Shown: positions 43,401-48,000 of the stretch, one piece after another | How positions within the stretch are numbered: position 1 is the first letter of the stretch | Layout: each line of letters starts with the position of its first letter | Origin: Lachnospiraceae bacterium UBA938 | GTDB taxonomy: Bacteria; Bacillota; Clostridia; Lachnospirales; Lachnospiraceae | Direction of reading: 5' to 3' | Length of the DNA stretch: 64,000 bases | NCBI GenBank assembly: GCA_002293475.1 | Contig: DBDG01000020.1 | Location: 1-64,000 of the forward strand | Made by a program: the position numbers and the translations under genes | The notes under the pieces: model-generated | What the model was told of the DNA's origin: nothing | The model's database searches: none | The model's input: the letters and a program-made list of their open reading frames with translations, nothing else

Positions 43401-43957
43401 CGGATATCGAAGACTGCTATAGTAACGAAGCGGCAGACAGTATACTAAAGCCGGATTTTCTGATTACCGGAAAGCCGGAAGCGGAGTATATAAACAGTCT
43501 GGTTGCAAACAGACAGATATCAATGCTGGCGCAGCTTTGGGCATACGGAGCAGATATCGACTGGAGCTTATTATATAAAGCCGGTGCTCATCGCCGTATA
43601 CCGCTGCAGTTATATCCATTTGAAAGAAAAAGATTTTGGATCAACAGCAATGGCTTTGATATTCAAAAGGCACCTAAGCCTGAACTGAGTGAAAACAACG
43701 GCCAAATGGAAGACAGCACCGAAGAAACTAAAGATAGGGCAAGGACGGTTTTGGCGGAGGTCTTAGCGTTGGATAAAAAGGATATTGATGAAAATACAGA
43801 GTTTGCGGCAATGGGTCTTGACTCTATCCTAGGGATTAAACTTGTAAAGCAACTGAACAAGGAATTTGGGTTTGAGATAAGTCCTATTGTTATAATAGAA
43901 AAACCGACGCTGAGCTGTTTGTCAAAGTACATGACGTCTCTTACGAAAACTAAATGA
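22451..43957 (+). CDS. Trans-AT polyketide synthase/NRPS hybrid, first megasynthase (PKS1)
   Basis: A giant multienzyme of about 7,168 residues. ATG 22451 is chosen because GAGGTGAT (22439-22446) precedes it; a GTG at 22442 lies inside that site. Domains, with residue numbers counted from 22451: inactive KR-like (1-430); ACP1 (S481); KS1 (598-1036, C769); adenylation domain (1206-1705); carrier 2 (S1758); KS2 (C1995), DH2 (H2479, but Glu2647 in place of Asp), KR2, ACP3 (S3289); KS3 (C3557), DH3 (H4042), KR3, ACP4 (S4836); KS4 (C5079), DH4 (H5558), KR4, ACP5 (S6355); KS5 (C6614), ACP6 (S7125). KR2-KR4 keep the GGxGxxG, Ser and Tyr residues. There are no acyltransferase, C-methyltransferase, condensation or thioesterase domains. 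It elongates a chain with malonate units delivered by the AT-ER protein and hands over to PKS2. Product unknown. Confidence 0.96.
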   Translation: MKEVILVMARRDDLFIQMTAENKSRSSEKKIFVMVKPGEVYNRLGEFVYQINRHEKEDYRKLLSELNKKVGNVKHIIHLWNYESRNLDYVSHGDVKRFLESLKRNNNLGMQSIDFLTEAMTMLQYGSGTCIYYFHHGTGITLQPQNIMIQNWYSCLPEKQSQFLFCSVNLPEQLTDINRTAKLILNELCLSKEKNPEIVQYDENDGRNHFLPDHAGSDKNEVIMRSNGVYLVINNEEDTGWNLALQMLENYKCRIIVIGNNENTENKSLVAGKVDKGEERLFYQQINTASYEAVRKFYANIKEQFHRIDGIIYCLNNNDAVSYEHNISGVVVIDDITAEIPLDFYFIAGGIARPLGYDHRGSTTDMLRFSRGFTVLRNNLVQQGRRYGLSCDFQWNKSDLSSNTALIDIFSRFIKISDDKDGVKEVGNMNWEDAAIKKKLLDKMEQGISRLISELLNIDETKINLDFPISLDSSNGLQFDSISLTQLAEKIRTKYEVDMTPIIFFKYKSLGALVDYLFKKHGSIFGEYYKWQISDGESGIPAKAGAIIHEPAEVDEAVADSKANHDNDERKDMTDKAQWEWLSEKQAAPRSAYEYDNKNAIAIIGASGMFPGSPDLELLWLNLEEKKDLISEIPPERWNWREYYGDPHKEVNKTNIKWGGFINGIDLFDPDFFGISHEEARIMDPQQRIFLENVWQTIEDAGYRISDLSGTKTAVLVGAGASEYYEMLKAQNHKIEEQSSTGKSNSILANRISYLFNFTGPSESIDVACASSIAAIHKAAEYIRTGECELAVAGGVHLILTPDMHIAFNKGGVLSEDGKCRVFDKDASGYVRSEGVGTVLLKPLQKAVADHDHIYAVILGSAINHGGRSNSMTSPSPDAQVAVLVKAYQKAGISPVTVNYIEAHGTATSLGDSIEMMALESAFETLTADTDFVPPMPYCGVGSIKANLGHAEEAAGMAGLFKVIMGMKYAKIPATIHFKELNPYIDTGSNSLYIVDKTINWERMRGKNGTLLPRRAGISAFGFGGVNTHLILEEYKPQKTVVDQDLFLIVLSAQNQPTIRKYAERLLEYLTSSRSQDCAMADMAYTLQAGREEMKERLAIVVKSKDELITKLKRHLAGAEVPNLYMGVARPKTAQKLREGNFLNNGDFNRVAQLWAEGAIIDWKLIYDGKIPNRISLPGYPFDKKSYWFTDGSLLTEQNDMTADYPRNKCVFELIEAQAAEKPDVAAAVYENTVLTYSQLIGKVNKLAAYLYSKGVKDESYVGIFLDRSLDMLAGILAVLKAGGTYIPLDPVFPSDRIRYIIQDAELSYILAQSHNINKLPEFSGQLIVIDKDQEQIEKESRLTINYIMRKNNSHKAEQIAYVIYTSGSTGNPKGVRIYHKSLTNFLCSMASEPGLDENDYLLAVTTLCFDIAGLELYLPLIRGGCVEILPEGVVKDGIKLKEKIEQSSATIMQATPATWQMLLSAGWRGKKGFKVLCGGEALSQELADMLTGYCEEVWNLYGPTETTIWSTVSRQKRGEKVSIGHPIANTQVYILDENQKPVQAGISGELCIGGDGVAKGYVNKPDLTMEKFIPDPFIKGQRIYRTGDQAYFNENGELFFAGRIDNQIKLRGYRIELEEIENVISTIPEIEKAVVAARQEKSGQMNLTVFYTLKQGIPQLKHQDIINVLKERLPDYMIPSAYILLKSMPLSLNLKIDRKALSQIDLEDIIQQYGQMEEGQLRTLLVKDLQQAAARILVLEPEEVDTEAKLGNQGFNSILFTNFAVAINEKFGTAMTAVLFYKYTTISDVAGYLLEYSSDKVQQAYHFRSKAESGISRIDTEETEPIAIIGMYGMMPQSSDLISFWKHLIQNKNLVTEIPLERWDYRNYYGDPHREENKTNSKWGGFIPDVDCFDAEFFRLSPRESELMDPRQRLLIESVWKTFADGGYKPEDFWGTRTGLFIGSISSDYWDVIKDSNMPADGYTLSGLANSILPNRISYLFNLTGPSEAIDTACSSSLVAIDRAVTALRNGDCETALAGGVNLILSPYLYLSLSKNGMLSSDGKCKAFDQSADGYVRGEGVGTILLKPLSKALADHDHVYAVIKSTAVNHGGRSSSLTAPNPEAQSALLVEAYLKAGIDPSAITYIETHGTGTALGDPIEVEALKSAFDTLYERWGKEAPSKPYCGLGAVKTNIGHLEAAAGIAGLLKLVLAMQAGVIPANINFDKLNPYIDLADSYFYLPVENLRWERHVNDLKQEMPRCAGVSSFGFGGANAHIVIEEFITDQEAVSGEANIIVFSAEDRDKLLEYAKLLYKYTEGLENDQTGLYQATLDEIAYTLQTGRDAMEERAALIVGSLPELKEKLVAFIKETSAVGVYRGNISKTQDMLSDVFNGNAGDGYFKALIKGRELNKLAQLWVSGVEIDWTGLYSARLPKKVPLPSRPFSLKRYWISGKDKKNIFKTGPATAALSALIDSNESNIFELCYKKGLSAEDLFIRDHVVMENKIVPAVVYLEMARMAGKLANHSATVTKLKNLVWLRQLEVSDSGRDVFIKLYPKDDAVAFNFISKDNVGENVVHAQGNIVYGVGNVGAEEEYADIDTIKKRCPQLREHDELYRQFNELGYHYGPVFKPISRLHYSETEALALIELPQVCEEDFNRFLLHPSIMEGVLQTLSGLLFKKDRSSNIAFLPFSLGEVEIIRPLAPICYSHIIVGDGGLKPSHSTRYSITLTDTNGLVLAKLKDYSIRPVQDSTENRARNRVSMIPDPVFYYPELKNIELDGLTKGNEGSLLVFDYDECFMKKMQKKIAGENPPMIKLIRKGDCFRKADTGIYEINPSEYSDYQRLAAALKAENFIPSGIIHRWSQGDFCYEADVLDSQLLYGAYSLFYLCKSMAEQKIERETPILYLFQSEAVGAQPLFTALKSMSRAIRSENPKLNCRVIEIKQGRGIDPDLSLEDLSMTVLSELAHNGNEEYVTYQDGKRFVERFMEVKPVLLTGQQSLLRENGVYLITGGLGGLGTILAEYLAQKYKARIVLAGRSESVSGQETTLKRIKEYGGEAVYIRADAGRFEEVSFLAEKIKQGFGRLNGIIHCAGEIRDMILLRKELEDFKAVLNAKVFGTIYLDEVFQSEELDFFAVFSSVSSVLGTIGQTDYAFANGFMDSFSSYRESLRQTKARSGKTLAINWSFWKDGGMAIEDEIEKFITNYYGIMPMESSTGLLAFEAALSSNFNQLLVLKADSSKIKKHLSRMEEETVRTESALQASGAGIVANAKDLVFQIREDIVKLVSEILKIESGKLDLNKDINDYGFDSISFTELANKTNELYQCDMTPAVFFELEVPTIASFVNLLYDKYQKHLVIYYSNSQQREEWPDRVLRLTEAANGFGQTRKLWKSGKEEESAVNGEVNRDQPVAVIGISGVMPQAEDLNEFWDNLEQSRDLITEVPEERFNWRDYYGDPMNEVNKTDSKWGGFMKEIDKFDALFFGISPREAELTDPQHRIYMQIVWQAIEDAGYRVSDLSGTDTGVYVGITNRDYADVLEKNTAEIKTQGVFGNIHPFLPNRISFLLNLHGPSEPIDTLCSSSLVAIHRAVEDIKHGNCEMAIAGGVSVITSPRMYIAFSNGKMLSNDGHCKTFDQSANGFVRGEGAGAIVLKSLDKAQADGDYIYAIIRGTGENHGGHSNSLTAPNAQAQANLLISTYERAQISPDTVSFIETHGTGTILGDPVEINGLKMAFKKMFEKQGLPAPDRPYCGLGSVKSNMGHLEAAAGIAGVLKVILAMKHKKLPASIHVNTQNPYIDIAESPFYIVDSTRQWEHLLDKNGDEVPLIAGVSSFGAGGVNAHVILEEYDNKFNKQEEEYYYELKKTGKEESGFQIAVLSAKNKDLLENYAKSLLDYLERIDNDRVHENIKLDHIAYTLQTGREPMEERLALIVRSVEELKIKLRSFCMGERDISNLYRGSVLDSAGRNRENAADATEHSLDRIADSWVVGTDFDWSLLYHGGTPRRIPLPTYPFARERYWAENDKGSNGKGRKESIHPLVQQNTSIFKEIRFSAEFTGEEFFFTDHVVGDRKMFPGAAYVEMARAAGELAGERQVSKIKNIVWVRPLIADYGKVSVDISLRQLDEGLEFEVNSIGSNAEKTLHAQGEINYGSRSEEPTVRAMLNLNAIRERCAGRRNKKEIYQDFITRGFKYKLRFQPVQEVFLNDRECLSCLKLPAECMKDFDQFGLHPSLLDGALQTVVELLAAGREINNESYMPFSLAELEILHPVLEQECYVYAAFADNEESGGQLERFDIMIADQTGRILAILRNFGILSLKSRDGSALDSIGYYKTVWTEKPYEAGGLKGHVLVFDNQTALKDIIKPDPGSKVVLVKEGDYFRKIADKVYEINPYDRDDYEILLKTVISEGMVPRKILHSWSLSPDISANNLLDKNIKIGFYSLLYLAQVLIKLRIRISLIYLYPCSMDEVKPEFAAVSAMARTIRAENPNVSCTVLGVDAETINKCSGILSKELSAGNIQEPEVVYQVGKRYIKGVTQIDPKNMVSSPFFIKDRGTYLITGGAGALGLLFADYLAKNYKANLILAGRSELKFEQKEKIAAIAARGLGVIYVIADITIKESAENLILTAKAKFGQINGVIHAAGGIKDSFILKKTDQEAAQVMGPKVYGTVCLDELLAKERLDFFAMFSSVSAVTGNTGQCDYAYANSFMDYYAVKREALRLSGKRYGKTLSINWPLWRDGGMPVTDQTKAWMRNNMGIVPLDTDSGIKAFEDGLKLGITGMIVMSGDQKKIKGLADAQFLLDTDESEAPENTAGQLGIREETDEKLLKKAVTEYLKEMLSKEAKLPAERIKTDVPLEKYGIDSLMIVNLNKELERDFHKLSKTLFFEYQTLNELSKYFVEYHRDKVLIVCGLNKINQVTSTANVARPASSMRIKPNGREDIAIVGLSGIYPMAENLEQFWDNLKAGRDSVIEIPDDRWDYRKYYDPDKNKLGKTYSKWGSFINDVDKFDPVFFNISPREAEFMDPQERLFLSTVWHTLEDAGYTRESINKNKVGVFAGIMYGQYQLFERYVNDSAVFGDSFYASIANRVSYIFDFQGPSISLDTMCSSSVTAVHLACESIRRGECELAFAGGVNISIHPNKYIFLSRAKYVSSDGRCRSFGEGGDGYVPGEGVGAILLKPLSQALQDNDHIYAVIKGDAINHGGKTNGYSVPNPNAQADVIRETLNKAEISSRTISYLEAHGTGTSLGDPIEIAGLTKAYGGFTGDKQYCPIGSVKSNIGHLEAAAGIAALTKVLLQMKHKQLVPSIHSDVLNPNINFDDSPFYVQRDLTEWSKPVIVEEGARVTYPRRAGISAFGAGGSNAHIILEEYEDERSGHEFLEPQIIIISAKNDERLGVYAGEILHFLRKNPDLGLDDVAFTLQIGREAMNERIAIIAAGMEELLSKLEGYQNGDSRIEALFRGNIKKDAPKLRSMIGDMEEEYFYNELITRKDYRLLTESWAYGAEIDWMLLYNNKNTPRRVSLPTYPFLKEQYWVSDVRARLYEPDIHHVTGVAKLHAFIDANVSTLQEEKFLTGFTGADYFLSDHVISNRMILPGAVYLEMARAAGELATGKKVRRIQHVCWSRPLIVENLPVPVYTGLFPENDYVGYEVTTRDGTNRGLRYSYGELIFEDEGSSFTKPQPVDINSIKDRCANTKGKEEIYQNFADKGIKYGSSFRVVQELYGSREEVLSVIRMQQDHYGQFGLHPLAIDGAFQSAAMLVDEKEIYLPYSVDEIEIWEPLAGNMFYVYASSAEYTGGVINEKRVNILITNEKGECLVEIKELLFKKSTAEKMAVTVKDNNGVIYFGKAWKQTDAVPNIDLSHQEGAMVIFDMDSRIYDCLIERFKAEGKDVRNVFLINPGSCYGGPDNNIFNIDYNSEDDYYRLFADLSKHHAIPEKIIYMQSGMGLDYLNYNSDYVKLQLKGSIYPLFYLTKAFAGMTAASKLKLLYVYKGLENEPLYAAVSGFLKSAAQENRKYAGRTVRITFSNEAAVQPDKLLNLLLPEFDGTDGSEVMIDYDTRDRFTASFKELMPETDSKSMLLKEHGVYLITGGTGELGLIFAEYLAKQVKAKLALIGRSDLTGEKPKRIGEIEALGSEVIYLKGDVFNQDDMEGVIKAVKLRYKNIHGIIHSAGVTRDSLILHKDKKEIEEVLAPKIYGSMVLDEVTKNEKLEFMIFFSSITGVMGNSGQSDYAYGNSFMDNFAEYREKLRKIGLRHGKTISINWPLWAAGGMTVNEQTRELLTKTMGTDVLDKDTGLEAFTCALMKSGSQVLVMKGNVMRIREKVGLVKTEKQAVADMSVHEQGEQIIQGIETELVKFISQVLKVKQKDIEVDEEFNNYGFDSVSITEIVNLINEKFNLIITPANFYEHSTVAAFAKGLYEEYKEEFARYYQDTVNQTAVEAAIWNSEDAGTMPEALRFRMNAGKQVNSAEEPVAIIGIGGVMPQSGDPETFWRNLVSGKDLITEIPEDRWDWKAYYGDANEGGNKTMAKWGGFMNGIDKFDNEFFGISPHEANLMDPQQRIFLETVWKTIEDAGYKVSDFSGTKTGVFVGVSNMDYYELINEYQSEIEAHISTGNAHSIIANRISFLLNIHGPSEPVNTACSSSLVTIHRAVEAICSGSCGMAIAGGVNVIISPRLSISFDKAGMLSSDGRCKTFDKSANGYVRGEGAGAVLLKPLRKAKADGDHIYAIIRGTAVNHCGRTNSLTAPSPKAQADVIMEAIEKAGVNPANITYIEAHGTGTSLGDPIEINGLKKVFTELLQKRGEALPKPPYCGIGAVKTNIGHLESAAGIASLLKVILAIKYQTIPQNVHFEELNPYIDLRDSPFYIADKTIPWKTLTDKNGNEIPRIAGVSSFGFGGVNAHVILEEYNDGGRTVKEAVSKGGYLFVLSARNREVLKVYAKNVLSVLRRLYDPVKQEDGFENHHPEGDITLADLCYTLQVGREPMKSRIAIHATEAEELIHKLTLYLEGRPDIEDCYSNEAADSILKPDFLITGKPEAEYINSLVANRQISMLAQLWAYGADIDWSLLYKAGAHRRIPLQLYPFERKRFWINSNGFDIQKAPKPELSENNGQMEDSTEETKDRARTVLAEVLALDKKDIDENTEFAAMGLDSILGIKLVKQLNKEFGFEISPIVIIEKPTLSCLSKYMTSLTKTK
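22460..23740 (+). other. Inactive KR-like domain at the N-terminus of PKS1
   Basis: The HIIHLWNYE motif and the IDGIIYCL strand mark a ketoreductase fold. However, the NADPH loop reads VINNEEDTG instead of GGxGxxG, and the Ser and Tyr of the active site are replaced in YFIAGGIARPLGY and the following STTDM segment. It is followed directly by ACP1, with no KS before it. Confidence 0.75.
26068..27567 (+). other. Adenylation domain with glycine-type code, no condensation domain
   Basis: A full NRPS A domain: YTSGSTGNPKG (A3), FDIAGLELY (A4), NLYGPTETTIW (A5), YRTGDQ (A7), GRIDNQIKLRGYRIEL (A8) and LKIDRKAL (A10). Aligning by hand to the GrsA positions gives D-I-L-Q-L-G-L-I-W plus the A10 Lys, a known glycine signature. 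It sits between KS1 with its linker and carrier 2. Confidence 0.88.
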
Positions 43958-43996
43958 TCATGAGTGCGGAGAAAAAACAAATTAAGGAGAAAAATT

Positions 43997-45019
43997 ATGT
44001 CAGACGTAAAGAACGGAAACAAAAATTATCCCTTGCCGCTAAAAATTGCCGGTATTGGAAGGTATCTGCCCCAAAGGGTAGTACTAAGCAGCGATTTGGA
44101 AAAACAATATAATTTACCGCCGGGATGGTGTGAGGAAAAGCAGGGGATAAGGGAACGGAGGTGGATTGAGTCTGAAACTGCCGCCTTCATGGGGGCAGAA
44201 GCAGCCAAGGAAGCGGTCGCCGATGCCGGACTGACATTTTCCGATATTGATTTGATTATTAATGCATCAGGGACACCGGATCAAATTGTGCCGGACGGCG
44301 GTCCAATTATTCAGCGGGAACTTGGTCTCGGGGAATCGGGGATTCCGGCAATAAGCGTAAATGCGTCTTGTCTTAGTTTCCTACTGGCAATTGATGTGAG
44401 TTCGGCTTACTTAAATTGGGGAAGGTACAAAAACATTCTCATCGTATCATCGGATATTTCTTCCTGTGCCTTGGATTTTTCCAAGGCGGAAAACTTCACC
44501 ATGTTCGGCGATGCGGCGGCAGCAGCGGTCGTGACACTGCCATCGCAGGGCGAAAAGTCCTGCATCTATTCCACACTTATCAGTACATATGGTTATGCGG
44601 CTGATTTCAGTGCCGTATTCGGCGGCGGCACACGTATGAATCCGACACGTAAGGATTCTAAGCCGGAAGATTATTACCTTCACATGGATGGCGGCGAACT
44701 GATGAAAGTGGGATTCAAGCACTTGCCGGCTTTTGTAGAAAAGCTGTGGGATTCGTGCCGGGATTATTGCGTAATGGAAGATGTTAAAGTAGTTGTACCC
44801 CACCAGCCTAGCAGGGTGGTATTGGATTTCTTGAGTCTGATATACCCTGAGGAAAAAATTATCCGTACAATTGACCGCTTCGGTAATTGCGTAGCAGCAT
44901 CGACACCGCTGGCTTTATATGAAACTATCAAAGCAAAACGATTGCTCCGCGGCGATCTTGCGGTAATGACAGGTTCCGGTTCCGGCATTACCTTTGCAGG
45001 AATGATTATGACATATTAA
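43997..45019 (+). CDS. FabH-like beta-ketoacyl-ACP synthase III
   Basis: A 340-residue KAS III homologue with the Cys-His-Asn triad: C125 in NASCLSF, H269 in PHQPSR and N297 in [14 protein letters not shown] enzymes condense an acyl-CoA with malonyl-ACP, and relatives in secondary metabolism start chains or transfer acyl groups. AAGGAG at 43984-43989 is 7 bases before the ATG at 43997; an in-frame ATG at 43964 has no such site. It lies 39 bases after PKS1 and 20 before PKS2, so it is co-transcribed with both. HQPS in place of the HQAN of housekeeping FabH suggests a specialised member. Its place beside an incomplete beta-branching set makes starter supply or a beta-branch-related role possible; neither is shown. 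Confidence 0.88.
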   Translation: MSDVKNGNKNYPLPLKIAGIGRYLPQRVVLSSDLEKQYNLPPGWCEEKQGIRERRWIESETAAFMGAEAAKEAVADAGLTFSDIDLIINASGTPDQIVPDGGPIIQRELGLGESGIPAISVNASCLSFLLAIDVSSAYLNWGRYKNILIVSSDISSCALDFSKAENFTMFGDAAAAAVVTLPSQGEKSCIYSTLISTYGYAADFSAVFGGGTRMNPTRKDSKPEDYYLHMDGGELMKVGFKHLPAFVEKLWDSCRDYCVMEDVKVVVPHQPSRVVLDFLSLIYPEEKIIRTIDRFGNCVAASTPLALYETIKAKRLLRGDLAVMTGSGSGITFAGMIMTY

Positions 45020-45039
45020 CTGATTTTGGAGGAAAACTT

Positions 45040-48000
45040 ATGTCCGGTGTTAGCAAAAAGAACGGGAATCTTGCCGATAATATCAAGGCTCCGGTAATCG
45101 GCCGAATTGCTGTTATCGGTATGGCAGGCCGATTTCCGGGGGCAGATGATATCCATGCATTTTGGAACAACCTTAGCGGCGGGATTAATTCTATCCAGGA
45201 GATACCTGAGAGCAGATGGGATACCAGTGTGTATTATTCACAGGATGCAGAGCAGCCTAATAAAAGCATAAGTAAATGGTGCGGCCTGGTGAATGATATC
45301 GACAGGTTTGATAATCATTTTTTTGATATCTCCCCCAGGGAAGCTAATAGCATGGATCCGCAACAGAGGCTGTTGCTTGAAGAAACCCTGCACTGTGTTG
45401 AAGATTCCGGTATCCCTTTAAGTATTTTGAGAAATAAAAGAACGTCGGTTTTTATCGGTGCTATGGCGGCTGACTATTTACAAGAGGCGGCAAACCTCCA
45501 CGGGACAATTGAGAATTATGCCGGAACGGGCAACTATGAATGCATTCTTGCCAACCGCATTTCTCATTACTTCGGGTTCAACGGCAAAAGCTACTCCGTC
45601 GATGCAGCCTGTGCCTCATCGCTGGTTGCCCTGCATGAAGCAAAAACCTCTTTGCTTAGCGGCGAGAGTGATTTTGCGATTGTGGGAGGGGTAAGCCTTA
45701 ACTTTTATCCGTGGAAATACATTACTTGGTCAAAATCGCGTATGCTCAGTCCCGATGGGCAATGTAAAACATTTGACAAGGATGCCGACGGGTATGTGCC
45801 CGGAGATGGTGTCGGAGTTATCCTGTTACAGCGGCAAGAAGCGGCGGCCGCCTCTCAAAATAAGATATATGCATTGATAAGCGGTTCGGCGATTAATCAT
45901 TGCGGCAAGGCTTTGTCATTGACGACCCCAAGCGTTGAAGCTCAGAAGGATGTTATTTTGAGGGCATATAAAGATGCCGGAGTCAGTCCCGGGACGGTTA
46001 CTTATGTCGAAGCACATGGGACGGGAACGTCATTGGGTGATCCCATTGAAATCGAGGCATTAACACAGGCATTCAAGGAATATACGTCGGAACGCCAGTA
46101 TTGCAAAATTGCTTCCGTAAAAAGTAACATAGGTCATCTGGAAGCCGCTGCCGGGATAGCTGGAGTGATAAAAGTCTTATTGATGATCAAGCATAGGAAA
46201 ATCCCGAAGAGTTTAAATATCAATGTTCTTAATCCAATTATCAACTGGGCGGACTCCCCTTTTCAGGTAGCAGTCGAACACACACATTGGGAACCTAAGA
46301 ATGCCGGATTGCCGCTTAGGGCCGGAATCAGTTCCTTCGGGATTGGCGGGATAAACTCCCATGTCGTTCTGGAGTCCTGTGATATGATAAAAAGTACTGG
46401 TCTTGAAAATAAAGATGAAAGCTGTATGTTTTTGCTTTCCGCAAAATCGGCCCATAGTCTTGAATATATGGCAGTAAGGTGGAAAGAGTTTGTAAATGAG
46501 AGCGGTTTTGCTGAAAATCAGTTGCCGGATATTTGCCGGACACTGGCCAACGTAAGCGGCAATTATCCCTATCGTCTGGGGAAAATCCTGAAGGACAAGA
46601 AAGAATTAGCTGAGTTTCTGGACGGCATTTTTTCCAAATCTTTTAAGCATGAGAAGGATCAAATTGATTTATTGATTGGAAATATTGAGTGGAAAGGTTT
46701 TGCTGATTTGGAAGAGCTTTACTGGAATGTAGAGCTTTTCAGAGATAAGACAGACGAAGTTCTAGCATCTTTGGAGGTTTCCAGTTACTTTAGTAAAGAG
46801 CTTTATTTTAATAAAATATGGGATTCTTCTTTGCAAGCCACAGGTATATTTATTGCCGCCTATTGCTTTGTGAATACCTTATTTGCCATGGGATTTAGGC
46901 CCCGTCTGGTATTGGGCGAAAAGATGGGTTTTCTGGTTGCAATGGTACTTTGCGGTGTGCTTGCGGCAGAAGACGCGCTGAATATTATCAACAGACAAAA
47001 GAATATTGCCGAGATCCAATTCAGAAGGCCAACTATCCCCTTTTTTGATCATCTGAACTGCAAAACAGTTATGCCGCTGGAATTCACAAAAACATATCTT
47101 GACGCGCTGTTAATGGATATGGATATAGACAAGGAAGAGTTAGGCAAGTATATAGACAAAGCTCGTCTTTTATACAAAACCCAATTTAGTTTTAAAAAAT
47201 ATCTGAAGGAATGGGATGAGGTCTTAGCGGATAAAGGTATGACATCCCGACAATTATTGTTTGACGATGGAGTTTTGCGGCAAAAATCCGCCACAGAGGA
47301 AAGATTATTGCTGTTATTAGTTGTACTGAGTTCTTTTAAGCGTCTAAACCGCAAATGGAACCTGACAGAGGATAAACTTCTGAAAGAAAAGCGGGTTAAT
47401 GAGTTGGTTGACCTTGTCGTAGATGAGGTATTGGACAAGAGTGCGGCCGTACATCTGATATTGAAGGATAAGGTGGATTATACAAGTATTATAAAAGGTA
47501 TGAATACAAAGCAATTAAAGATTAATCATCATGCCGCTTATCATTTGATCAAAGAACATAACAGGATATTGCCCAATGCCGTATTATGGTTTGAAAAAGC
47601 AATGGAGAATGAGCTTGCCGCTTATCGTACTGGTTCAAAGCTTTTGCAATTTGGCAGGACTGTCAATCTGGAAGGGACTAAAATGATACTGCCCGGCCTG
47701 ATACCGGCAAGAGAATTAATCAGTCAGGCATTGTTTTATTTATGGCAAGAAGGGATTGATTTGTCATGGGAAAAATTATTTTCTGTGGATTCTTATCAAA
47801 AGGCAGACATACCAGGCTACGTATTTGAAAAGAAAAGTTTTTGGCTGCCCTCCCCCCATCATGTTACAGAACAGCCCAATCAGCCGGTACGATCTTCGCG
47901 GGAAAACAAAAAAACTTTAACCATAGATGATCCTATTATCGGTGACCATGTTATTGGGGACGAACATATTATTCCAGGTGCATATATGATAGAGCAGGGT

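Noticed and set aside
43823..43850. ACP6 and ACP10 as certain beta-branching carriers
   Set aside because: They resemble such ACPs around the serine but lack the Trp that usually marks them, so the site of branching is left open.
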